From assembly GCA_001769035.1 (NCBI GenBank), contig MENF01000065.1, forward strand, positions 1 to 34,626: a stretch of DNA of 34,626 nt, given 5' to 3'. Below, one piece after another: positions 7,660 to 15,709 of the stretch. The notes under the pieces are model-generated. The model was given only the letters and a program-made list of their open reading frames with translations, was not told the DNA's origin and made no database searches. A program made the position numbers and the translations under genes. The stretch is from Bacteroidetes bacterium GWA2_32_17 (lineage in GTDB: Bacteria > Bacteroidota > Bacteroidia > Bacteroidales > GWA2-32-17). The number at the start of each line of letters is the position of its first letter. The stretch's first letter is position 1.

Positions 7660-8841
7660 TTATTCACACATTTTGTTAAAGCCAAAGTCGTCTTTTTTAT
7701 AACCGTATTGTTTAGCAATTTTCCAGCTCAGGCATGCTTCAAAAATTTCGTTCATCGAATATTTGTATGTAGCATCTGCAACATAGATCTGTTGAATGAG
7801 CAGTGTGTAAATTTGCTTTCGTAATGTATCTGTTTCCAATCCTTTTTTACAAACTTCAGCTGCTTTTGAAAGGATGTCAATTGCTCCGTTCTTATCGCCC
7901 AAAACGTAATGGCATAATGACTCTTTTTGCAGGGACTGTGCAAAAGTCCAGACATCGGCAGGGCTGTGATTTTTATTTTTGTAAAGTGTCTTTATAAGGT
8001 ATTCGTAATACTGAACGGCTTTTGCGTAATCCTGTAAAAACAAATGACAATCAGCAATCATCTCTATAAATTCCAGAGACTGCGTAGTGTCGGCAAACTT
8101 TGTGATTGGAAGAATTGTATTGAGAGCATTTTTGTAATCAGCTGATTTGAAAAAGTGTTTTGCCATGTTAATGATGCTGTCCATTTCCCAATTAGTTACT
8201 ATGGCAGTAACAGGTTTAAGCTGCTGAATGGTATTGTCGTCTTTTATGTTAAGTACATTGATGGAAGTAGCGGCAAAGTTCAGGTTTTGTCCAACAAATT
8301 TAACATAGGACATTACTCCAATCACTTTTCCTTTTTTGTCTAATACAGGACTTCCGCTGTTGCCCGGCGAACATGGTGCGGTGTTCTGAATTACCTGTAC
8401 TGAATTTTTCACTCGTATTGCCGAAACAATTCCACTGCTTATTGAAAAATCATAATCATCCGGATTACCAATGATGTAAACACTTTCGCCGACATTCGGA
8501 AGCTTGTCGGATAAATTCAGCCATGTTTTGCTTTTTTCCTTTACTGTAAATTTAATCAAGTCGGTTTTATCGCTTGAAGCAATAACACTATCGGCTGTAT
8601 AAATAGTACTATCGCTGGTTTGAATTTTTATTGTGTTCACATTATTTGCAACATGGTAGCAGGTTATAATTGTTTTTTCGTCAATGAAAAATCCCGTCCC
8701 TTCAGAAGCAGTACCATCATAACAAAGTACGGAAATTTTCACAATTGCAGGAAGGTATTTTTTGTAAAGTTTTGGAACATTTTGACTGTATAGAAAAACA
8801 GCAAAAAAAATTAAACACAATATAAAAGTTGTTTTTTTCAT
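7660..8841 (-). CDS. Exported trypsin-like serine protease with C-terminal TPR region
   Basis: This 393-residue protein has a signal peptide (about 1-19, ending LYSQ) followed by a chymotrypsin-fold protease. His63 (TCYHVANN), Asp94 (SSDKTDLIKF) and Ser162 (SPGNSGSPVLD) form the catalytic triad, in the HtrA-like spacing. There is no PDZ domain. From about residue 225 the chain is helical and TPR-like (repeats around DYKNALNTIL, DYAKAVQYYEYL and GDKNGAIDILSKA). It probably acts in the periplasm or outside the cell. The substrate is unknown, and the TPR part may bind partners. It has no operon partner. The 253-bp region upstream carries cassette-like repeats. Confidence 0.8.
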   Translation of the reverse strand: MKKTTFILCLIFFAVFLYSQNVPKLYKKYLPAIVKISVLCYDGTASEGTGFFIDEKTIITCYHVANNVNTIKIQTSDSTIYTADSVIASSDKTDLIKFTVKEKSKTWLNLSDKLPNVGESVYIIGNPDDYDFSISSGIVSAIRVKNSVQVIQNTAPCSPGNSGSPVLDKKGKVIGVMSYVKFVGQNLNFAATSINVLNIKDDNTIQQLKPVTAIVTNWEMDSIINMAKHFFKSADYKNALNTILPITKFADTTQSLEFIEMIADCHLFLQDYAKAVQYYEYLIKTLYKNKNHSPADVWTFAQSLQKESLCHYVLGDKNGAIDILSKAAEVCKKGLETDTLRKQIYTLLIQQIYVADATYKYSMNEIFEACLSWKIAKQYGYKKDDFGFNKMCE

Positions 8842-8964
8842 TTTGTCAAATTTGTACCTGTTTTATTGTCGTTTTGTACAAGTTGTTATGGTTTGTGAAT
8901 GTATGCATTTAACTTTTCTTTTGGTGGATACTGGTTTATTTCCAACATTTTTTCTTTTTATAAT

Positions 8965-9013
8965 GGTTTAAACTACGAAACGACGAGCATTTACTTGCAG
9001 TTCGTGTCAAACC
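8965..9013. repeat. attC-like imperfect stem-loop
   Basis: GGTTT (8965-8969) pairs with AAACC (9009-9013), ACGAA (8975-8979) with TTCGT (9001-9005), and a GCA/TGC pair closes the loop, with unpaired bases between the boxes. This layout is like integron-type recombination sites, but the consensus GTTRRRY core is absent. Confidence 0.3.
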
Positions 9014-9064
9014 GTTAATATGTTTGTATGTTGTTGTCATTGTCAAGTTGCTACTCACTGCCCA

Positions 9065-9084
9065 GTTTTTCTAAACGTGTGTTA
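9065..9084. repeat. Direct repeat flanking the modular DNA-binding gene, left copy
   Basis: GTTTTTCTAAACGTGTGTTA. It matches 11018-11035 apart from a 2-nt gap and one C/T change. The two copies bracket the gene at 9095-11008. Confidence 0.6.
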
Positions 9085-9094
9085 GGGCACGTTG

Positions 9095-11008
9095 TTATTT
9101 TTTTTGTCTGCATATTATTGATTTCAGTCCAGCTTTTTGTCGCGATTTACGAATGTTTCCAAAATGATTATAATAACTAAAAACATTATATTTGCCATGC
9201 TTCTCAATGTCTAAAAAACTTGGTGTCCTATTAAGTAAAGTTTGAAGCCGTTTAAGATCGTTAAGCATGTCGGTATCGCTTATTCGATTTTGTTCACCAA
9301 GTTTAAAAGGTGGCGTCCAACTGAAGCCAAGTAACGAAAGTTTTTTTATTCTTTCAGGAGTAAGTAAAGGAGATTGTTTTCTGAAATTTAAACGCTGATC
9401 CGAAACCCAATCTGCTAATCCTTTGTAGTCTTTGTCACGTTTTCCTTTGCTTACATTACAATGTCCGAACCGTTTTTTATATTTCTTTAATTCTTCAAAA
9501 CGTTTCCCCCAATGTTCATCAAATGTGTTCCATATAAAACCAATTTTATTGAGAAGATAGATTTTTTCTTTTTTGAGTTCTCCGGCTTTTCTTTTCACAC
9601 GAAGGTTTTGTACAAAACTGGCGAGTTGTCGGTGTTGTTTTATATCACTGAAATTGAAAAAGTGCTTATTCTTTTGTACATACTTTTTTAACGCAACATA
9701 TTTTTTCATCCACCTGCTATCAATCACCTCCCATTCAAATCTAATTGTGTTAAGTTTTTTGATTCTTTCTTTAGTAAGGCGTTTCTCTTTTGTTTTTCTT
9801 TCCTGTCTTAATTTGCCACACCATTTAAAAAGTACTTTATTTTGCTTAGGAGTAACATTACAATGCCCAAATTTGTTATAGAAACTTTTCAATTGTCGGA
9901 ATTTATTCTCAAACATTTTGTCGGAAATGCTCCAGCAAAACCCGATACTATTTAGTTTATTTATTCTTTCAACTGGCAATCTTAAATATTCAAATTTTTT
10001 ATAATACCTTTGTCTTACACACCATTGTGCCAAACTGTAATAACCCTTTTTCGTATATGGTACATCGCAATGTCCGTGTCGTTCATAAAAAATGATTAAT
10101 TGAGCAAACTTGGAATACCACAATCCATCATGGTAATCTGTGAAAGCAGTTTTTTCAATTTCATTGTGTAATTTGAGGATACCGCCAGTCATTATTTTTG
10201 TTTTTGTCGTTTTATTACAATGTCCCCTAACATTTTTGTAACGGCAATCGTAATGCGAACACCATGTTCCTCCTTGAATATTGTGGTAAGGTGTTTCCCA
10301 TATATGTCCTTTTTCGCATTGCCATTTCATTTTTTTTCTGTTATTAAAATATCTTTTTGAAAGGCATCTGCCTCCTCTTTCTGCTGCAATTGCTTGTGCA
10401 TTTTTTATGGTAATTCTTTTATTTGAACAGAATGGACACCAGTCTCCACGATTCAACATTTCATTAGGTTTTGCATTCCACCTGTGTCCTTTGCTGCACT
10501 GCCATCTTAATTTTGTATGCCGGTTTATATAAATATGCGAAAGACATTTGCCATGTAGGGTTGCAGCATACTTTTGCATTTCTTCTATGGTGCCTTTCTT
10601 TTTATGGGAACATTCCGCGCACCAGTTATGTCCATGAATGATATCTCTGGCTCTTGCTTCCCAAACATGCCCTTTTTTGCATTGCCACTTCAGTTTTTTG
10701 TTAATGTTTATATAGATGTCCGACAAACATTGTCCTCCTTTCTTTTCTGCAAAAAGACGCATATCTTCTATTGAATATCTATGCGGGGACTTGCGTCCTG
10801 ATGAACAGGCAGGGCACCAGTAACCAGACTTAATATTTACTGGTGCAGCATCCCATGTATGTCCTTTTTCGCATTGCCATTTTAATTTTTTATCCATGCC
10901 CCAGTATTCTTTACTAAGGCATCTGCCTTTACGGTATAATGCCCACCTCTGCATGTGATGTATGGTGTAGTGTATAACTGCAGTTAATGAACTTGTGTTT
11001 TCTGTCAT
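9095..11008 (-). CDS. Multi-module putative nucleic-acid-binding protein: zinc ribbons, helicase-associated domains, HNH-repeat
   Basis: This is a 637-residue basic protein with three kinds of repeats. Residues 14-255 hold four units of about 57 residues with the pattern CLS..Y...KKLKWQC.KGH.W...WC..C, a probable zinc ribbon using Cys, His and two Cys (Cys46, His50, Cys65, Cys68 in unit 1). Unit 4 has CX4C in place of CX2C. Residues about 296-565 hold four helicase-associated (HA) domains, each with W...F..L..(F/Y)....GHC(D/N)V and ending ..L..IGF.W. Residues about 575-630 are like the HNH-endonuclease-associated repeat (LQTLLNRTPSFLDIEKHG). No helicase or nuclease core is present. The start is supported because unit 1 needs the YTIHHMQ segment before the next Met. 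Near-identical direct repeats flank the gene, suggesting transfer. Confidence 0.7.
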   Translation of the reverse strand: MTENTSSLTAVIHYTIHHMQRWALYRKGRCLSKEYWGMDKKLKWQCEKGHTWDAAPVNIKSGYWCPACSSGRKSPHRYSIEDMRLFAEKKGGQCLSDIYININKKLKWQCKKGHVWEARARDIIHGHNWCAECSHKKKGTIEEMQKYAATLHGKCLSHIYINRHTKLRWQCSKGHRWNAKPNEMLNRGDWCPFCSNKRITIKNAQAIAAERGGRCLSKRYFNNRKKMKWQCEKGHIWETPYHNIQGGTWCSHYDCRYKNVRGHCNKTTKTKIMTGGILKLHNEIEKTAFTDYHDGLWYSKFAQLIIFYERHGHCDVPYTKKGYYSLAQWCVRQRYYKKFEYLRLPVERINKLNSIGFCWSISDKMFENKFRQLKSFYNKFGHCNVTPKQNKVLFKWCGKLRQERKTKEKRLTKERIKKLNTIRFEWEVIDSRWMKKYVALKKYVQKNKHFFNFSDIKQHRQLASFVQNLRVKRKAGELKKEKIYLLNKIGFIWNTFDEHWGKRFEELKKYKKRFGHCNVSKGKRDKDYKGLADWVSDQRLNFRKQSPLLTPERIKKLSLLGFSWTPPFKLGEQNRISDTDMLNDLKRLQTLLNRTPSFLDIEKHGKYNVFSYYNHFGNIRKSRQKAGLKSIICRQKK

Positions 11009-11017
11009 TTGTTGTCC

Positions 11018-11035
11018 GTTTTTAAATGTGTGTTA
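11018..11035. repeat. Direct repeat flanking the modular DNA-binding gene, right copy
   Basis: GTTTTTAAATGTGTGTTA, just upstream of the gene start at 11008. It is the partner of 9065-9084. Confidence 0.6.
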
Positions 11036-11072
11036 ACAAATTATAGGTATCTGCATGGAGATATATCATATT

Positions 11073-12368
11073 TTAGGAAAAGACACTAATACCATTATTT
11101 AAAATCCCATTTTCAATTAATTTATCAATTACAGGATATAATTCTTTTACAGGAATTTTGCTTTTTTCAGAAATAGAAATTAAATCATTTGTTCCGTCTG
11201 ATAAATTCAGAACCCACATCATTGCACTAACAACATTTCCTGTATCTTTTTGTGAACCAAGAGTTGGGTACAATCCCCTTTTTCCTAATTGAGGTTCACA
11301 GTAGGGCATAGTGTTTATATATTTTTCGTTTTTTTCGAGAAGCTCAATTATTTCAAGATATTTTTCAACTGATTTTTCCATTGCTTCAAATGAAATAAAA
11401 TTTTTATTATCAGCCGAAGTATGATATTCAGGAAATTTTCCGTACATAGTTCGCATTAACGAACCAACAGGTAAGTTAAAGCCAGGTGAACAATATTGTC
11501 TTTCATCGCTCCCACTCGGGAAAAAATCTATAATGTTATAACTATCTTCAGTTTGTTTAAGAATTAATTCTGTAACCTTATCCGGCAAAGAATTGCCATC
11601 ACGACTTTTTTTATAAGTAAACTTTCCGGGATCACCGATACAAGTTAAAACAAAACCTGCCTCAAGGTTTTTTTTAAAATACTCGCCTTTTACTGACAAC
11701 AAATAAATGCTACCGATAGTTTCAGGAACAAATACAAAACGATATGAATATTTTAAATTTTTACGCTCTTTTATTTTTTTATAAATAAATGCACTAACCA
11801 ATGGTCCCGACAACTCATTATTAGCCATTGAAGGATGACAAATATAAGTTGAGAGAAGGATTTCTTTTTCTGATTTTCCTTTAATTACAGCTTCTCCTAT
11901 TGTCATTGAACCACTTTCATTCAATGTTGAATCAACAAATACTTCGTAAATATCATTTTTATTTAGTTTTAAAAATTGATTATGAGCTATACAAAATCCC
12001 CACCTTCTTTTATAATAAGAAGTCAAATATGGAATAATATCGGGTTGGTCGGGTAATGTATAGATATGAGTTTTTAATTCTTCAAAACTAAGTTTACCCC
12101 GAAAAGGTTCTGAATACCCCAACAAATGCAAGTTGTTTTTAGCAAAATCTACAACAATTTCACCATTTACATCTTTAATCCAAGCTTCTTTTACATTAAA
12201 TTCTGGAGGAACTGTCCAATCGAAACATTTAGTTCCCGAAGGAACTTCAATGATATTTAAATCTATAATTTCGGAAAGTATTTTTAATGTTCCTCTGTTA
12301 CCATTACCAGATAAACTTCTATTTATTGGCCATAAGCGGTCAAAATACTGTTCAATTTGTTTTTTCAT
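11073..12368 (-). CDS. DUF4910 / DUF2172 aminopeptidase-like protein with winged-helix tail
   Basis: This 431-residue protein has an M28-like zinc-aminopeptidase fold (TYICHPSMANNELSGP, FVPETIGSIYLL, SGSDERQYCSPGF, PEYHTSADN), an inserted DUF2172-type region, and a C-terminal helix-turn-helix (about 370-431). The metal ligands His and Glu look intact. The family sits in surface-glycan loci. From memory, Campylobacter jejuni Cj1295, needed for di-O-methylglyceric acid on flagellar pseudaminic acid, is of this kind. I take the ATG at 12368 as start, not one 20 codons upstream, because LWPINRSLSGNGNR is close to the usual N-terminus and the longer form overlaps the ligase gene by 50 nt. It is last in the acyl cluster. 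Substrate and reaction are unknown. Confidence 0.75.
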   Translation of the reverse strand: MKKQIEQYFDRLWPINRSLSGNGNRGTLKILSEIIDLNIIEVPSGTKCFDWTVPPEFNVKEAWIKDVNGEIVVDFAKNNLHLLGYSEPFRGKLSFEELKTHIYTLPDQPDIIPYLTSYYKRRWGFCIAHNQFLKLNKNDIYEVFVDSTLNESGSMTIGEAVIKGKSEKEILLSTYICHPSMANNELSGPLVSAFIYKKIKERKNLKYSYRFVFVPETIGSIYLLSVKGEYFKKNLEAGFVLTCIGDPGKFTYKKSRDGNSLPDKVTELILKQTEDSYNIIDFFPSGSDERQYCSPGFNLPVGSLMRTMYGKFPEYHTSADNKNFISFEAMEKSVEKYLEIIELLEKNEKYINTMPYCEPQLGKRGLYPTLGSQKDTGNVVSAMMWVLNLSDGTNDLISISEKSKIPVKELYPVIDKLIENGILNNGISVFS

Positions 12369-12378
12369 TTTAAAGCAA

Positions 12379-13728
12379 TTATTTTCTTTTCTTCTTATAC
12401 CTATCAGAAAAGAATGGTTCATCAACAATTGATATTTTAATAGGCACTTTATACAGTGCTAATTTTTCTTTACAATGAATTTTAATTTGTTTTATATATG
12501 AACTCTTTTCTGCAACATTATCCAAATACACTTTTGCACAAACTATGTTACCAGTAAAAGGGTGCTTTTCACCATATACCACAACATCTAATACACTATC
12601 CATTAACAGAATCACATTTTCAACTTCTTGAGGAAAAACTTTTTCACCTCCAACATTTATAATTTCGGACTTACGACCTAAAATTTTAAAATATTCACCT
12701 TTTTCTTCAACAGTATCACCAGTAATGAACCATCCATCTTCGGTAAATGGACTTTTTGCGTTTAAATATCCAATCATTGCTGAATCTGATTTCACTTGTA
12801 GCATGTTATCAACTACTCTTGTCTGAAATCCTTCCCCACCAATTTTTACCCAAAGCGAACCATTATTTTCTGATTTAGAACGCATTACACCAAGCTCTAT
12901 TAACCCATAAGTTTGTTGAAGTTTAATATTAGGAAATAATTTGTTTAAATGATTAAGCAAACTTTCAGGCATAGGTTCTGCACCATAGCTAATAATCTTT
13001 AAACTGTCTAATTTGTGTTTTTCATAAGCCCTGCTCAATAAAAGCATATTTAAAAAAGTTGGAGAAGTAGGTAAAAGCTCAACCTTATATTTTTCAATAA
13101 GAGAACAAACGTAAACTGGATTTCTGTTTTCAAGGGTTACAACTGTTCCTCCATTTGATAATATATGGAATAAAGTATTTAAGCCTCCCCAATGATCAAA
13201 TAGTAAAAAATTTATTGTTTTAAGTGCTTTTCTTTTAACATTAAATTTATCTAAAAGTTTTGAAAAGTCATGAAGGGCGGCTTTAGGCTCCCCAGAGGAA
13301 CCAGAAGTAAATAACACTAAACCAGGAACATTTTTGTTTATCAGAAGTTTGTATAATTCATTCTGATCGTATTTATTATCTTTTGTAATTAAATTAATAT
13401 TTTTTTCGCCATTTATTCTTATTAAAATTTCTAATTGTGCAATATCATACTTGCTTTCATTCTTGTTTTTATAATTTATATCAAGAGGAACAATGATTGC
13501 ATTTTGTTCCAACAATACAAAAAGAATTGCTATTGATTCTGGCGAAAAATCACCTTCAATACCCACAATAGTTCCAGCTTGGATATAATTCAATTTATCT
13601 CGCCAAAAAGTAATTCTTTCTAAAATATAATTATAAGAAAAACCTGTTCCACAGTATATAACAGCAATATTATTACCAAATAATTTAAAGTCAGCTAAAA
13701 AATTAGAAATATTACTTTCTGCATTCAT
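12379..13728 (-). CDS. AMP-forming acyl-CoA / acyl-ACP ligase (ANL superfamily)
   Basis: This enzyme activates a carboxylic acid with ATP and passes it to CoA or to a carrier protein. In 449 residues it shows the phosphate-binding loop TSGSSGEPK (141-149), QTYGLIELG (A5), DGWFITGDT (A7) and GRKSEIINVGGEKVFPQEVE (A8 hinge and beyond). It ends about where the A10 lysine segment falls, with a Lys-rich tail (DRYKKKRK) in place of the usual TxSGKxxR, so the catalytic lysine is uncertain. It is somewhat shorter than typical 500-residue acyl-CoA ligases. Its start overlaps the ACP gene by 17 nt, which suggests that it loads that ACP. The substrate is unknown. Confidence 0.85.
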   Translation of the reverse strand: MNAESNISNFLADFKLFGNNIAVIYCGTGFSYNYILERITFWRDKLNYIQAGTIVGIEGDFSPESIAILFVLLEQNAIIVPLDINYKNKNESKYDIAQLEILIRINGEKNINLITKDNKYDQNELYKLLINKNVPGLVLFTSGSSGEPKAALHDFSKLLDKFNVKRKALKTINFLLFDHWGGLNTLFHILSNGGTVVTLENRNPVYVCSLIEKYKVELLPTSPTFLNMLLLSRAYEKHKLDSLKIISYGAEPMPESLLNHLNKLFPNIKLQQTYGLIELGVMRSKSENNGSLWVKIGGEGFQTRVVDNMLQVKSDSAMIGYLNAKSPFTEDGWFITGDTVEEKGEYFKILGRKSEIINVGGEKVFPQEVENVILLMDSVLDVVVYGEKHPFTGNIVCAKVYLDNVAEKSSYIKQIKIHCKEKLALYKVPIKISIVDEPFFSDRYKKKRK

Positions 13729-13948
13729 TTATTATCAATTCTATAAGTTTATAGTTCATAAGATTTCCTACCTCTTCGTCAGGAATAACGATATTGAATT
13801 CTTCTTCTAAAGCAAGAATTAAATTTAAGTGCTTCAACGAATCCCAAGAGTCAATACTGTCTACCGAAGAGGTTTCTGTAATATCTTCAATTGGCACTTC
13901 AAATACAGCGCTCATGACCTTTGTTATTTGCGATTTTACATTTTCCAT
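13712..13948 (-). CDS. Acyl carrier protein (ligase/FkbH-linked)
   Basis: This 78-residue carrier protein has the phosphopantetheine site at Ser37 in SWDSLKHLNL, followed by the acidic helix ALEEEFNIVIPDEE. It lies between the FkbH-like gene (6 nt upstream) and the AMP-ligase gene (17-nt overlap), so it probably carries the glyceryl or other acyl group made by one of these. It is not the housekeeping AcpP: the usual GADSLDTVEL core is replaced by WDSLKHLNL, as in carrier proteins of polysaccharide and natural-product clusters. Confidence 0.9.
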   Translation of the reverse strand: MENVKSQITKVMSAVFEVPIEDITETSSVDSIDSWDSLKHLNLILALEEEFNIVIPDEEVGNLMNYKLIELIINECRK

Positions 13949-13954
13949 TGTTAA

Positions 13955-15703
13955 TTATTTTAATTCTTGAAAATTTACACTTATATACAAAATATTCTTT
14001 GGCTGAAACTTTGACAACTCAAGGCTATACGCCTTATAATCTGATTCTTCTTTAATTAATTCAAACCCATTTAATGAGTAAAAATCTTGTACTTGTTGAT
14101 TTTTTTTTGTGGGAATAAACTCAGCAGTTACTGTTGTATAATTATGAGAAGATAACCAATAAATAATATAATCCATTAATACAAATTCAATGTTTCTACC
14201 AATAATTCTACAACTCATTAAAAATGTATCTATGTTACAAGTTTTATTATTTTGCAAATCTGTTTTAAGAATACAAACTGCAGTTATACCATTATCGCCA
14301 AATTTGTCTGCAACAGAAACAGAAAACACATTATCCTGACTGTTATTTATAAAATTCAGAATTTGGTTTTCAGTGTATCTTCTTGTAGTAATATTGAATT
14401 GATTTGTTTTTTGTGTTAATTGAGCTATTCTTGGTATTTGGGATAAATCATTTACAGAAATTGTTAATGAGATGTTTAAAGATGACAAGTACCCATCTAT
14501 TGATTTATGATTTTTTTTATCACTCTCACGTTCTGCCTGTTGCTTATATCTTATGGTCTTCTTAGCATCTTCACTATTTAATCTTAAGTTAAAATAGTTA
14601 AAAATACGCTGCAATAAAAAATCGGGATATTCGTAAATTACAGATGGTACTTGAATTGTAACAATTTCAGGTATCTGTTCTTTTATTAAATTAATTTCAA
14701 AAGAAGAATCATCAACAAATATTATACTATCTAAACCAATATTTAGTTCTGAGGCTATTGATAACAAATTTGATGCTTTATCTTCCCAATTAATTTTTTT
14801 TATTGTAATATATTCATCTTTTAAAATTATATCGGGATGATTTAAAAGCACATCTGTTACGTCAGATTCATTATTTTTACTACAAATACCAACAATTACA
14901 CCTCGTTTACTTAAAAAAACTGCTATTTGCTGAACTTTATTATAATACCTTCCAGAATGAGAGTTTAATGACATATCAATTTTATCAATCCCATCTTCAC
15001 CAATAATGCCCTTCCATAAAGTGTTATCACAATCAAAAATAATAGCCTTTTTTAATTTTCCAGTATTTTTATAAATAATGGGGTTAATTGCAGCAACATA
15101 ATTTTTTAAAAAGGTTAATGTATATGGAGCTTTAGACGAATTATATAATCTAAAATCTATTGCTTGTTTTATTCCAATTTTAATAAAAATATTATCAATA
15201 TTAATTACAGAAACATTAATATTTTTCTTTTCATTTAAATAATTATTCAACTCTATTACCAGAGTTTCAACTTTTGTTTTTTGAGTATAATTTGGAATAA
15301 AATAATTTGAGGAAAAAGTATTAATAATAACAGATGGACATGCTTTTAAATTTTCATAAATAATATCAATTTCAGAATAAATTTTATTTTTAACATTGTT
15401 ATACAATTCATCATTTATATTTTCAAAAAAAGTTGAAACACTATCTACAACATTTAGCATGTCGAAGAAAACTATTACTAAATCAGAATCGTAGTATTTA
15501 GAGCTATCTTGAATTATGTTATCGTAATTACCAAGTTCAATTGAAGGATTAATTTGATTAACACGAAGAGAATATTCTAAAATCTCTTTTAATGAATTAA
15601 TGGTAACATTTGACAAAACAGAAATTCTATAAGGAATACCTTTTACAGTATTTCTTAATATTTGATTTTGAGCAAGAATGTCTGAATATTTTAAATTTTC
15701 CAT
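13955..15703 (-). CDS. FkbH-like HAD-IIIC glyceryl-ACP synthase
   Basis: FkbH-type enzymes take 1,3-bisphosphoglycerate, remove a phosphate and load the glyceryl group on an ACP thiol. This 582-residue protein has a long N-terminal part (about 1-215, weakly SGNH-like), then the HAD core with FDCDNTLW (Asp224, Asp226), CSKNNESDV (about 274-282) and VDDSSFEINLI (about 330-340). A GNAT-like C-terminal domain follows the QLTQKTNQFNITTRRYTE block typical of FkbH proteins. I take the ATG at 15703; a GTG lies one codon earlier. It sits 6 nt from an ACP gene, which is the expected partner. No O-methyltransferase or dehydrogenase for the methoxymalonyl route is next to it, so free glyceryl transfer is more likely. 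Confidence 0.88.
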   Translation of the reverse strand: MENLKYSDILAQNQILRNTVKGIPYRISVLSNVTINSLKEILEYSLRVNQINPSIELGNYDNIIQDSSKYYDSDLVIVFFDMLNVVDSVSTFFENINDELYNNVKNKIYSEIDIIYENLKACPSVIINTFSSNYFIPNYTQKTKVETLVIELNNYLNEKKNINVSVINIDNIFIKIGIKQAIDFRLYNSSKAPYTLTFLKNYVAAINPIIYKNTGKLKKAIIFDCDNTLWKGIIGEDGIDKIDMSLNSHSGRYYNKVQQIAVFLSKRGVIVGICSKNNESDVTDVLLNHPDIILKDEYITIKKINWEDKASNLLSIASELNIGLDSIIFVDDSSFEINLIKEQIPEIVTIQVPSVIYEYPDFLLQRIFNYFNLRLNSEDAKKTIRYKQQAERESDKKNHKSIDGYLSSLNISLTISVNDLSQIPRIAQLTQKTNQFNITTRRYTENQILNFINNSQDNVFSVSVADKFGDNGITAVCILKTDLQNNKTCNIDTFLMSCRIIGRNIEFVLMDYIIYWLSSHNYTTVTAEFIPTKKNQQVQDFYSLNGFELIKEESDYKAYSLELSKFQPKNILYISVNFQELK

Positions 15704-15709
15704 CACAAA

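Noticed and set aside
9573-9881. Plus-strand open frame of 102 codons inside the modular DNA-binding gene
   Set aside because: It is an antisense shadow of a region with clear domain repeats on the other strand.
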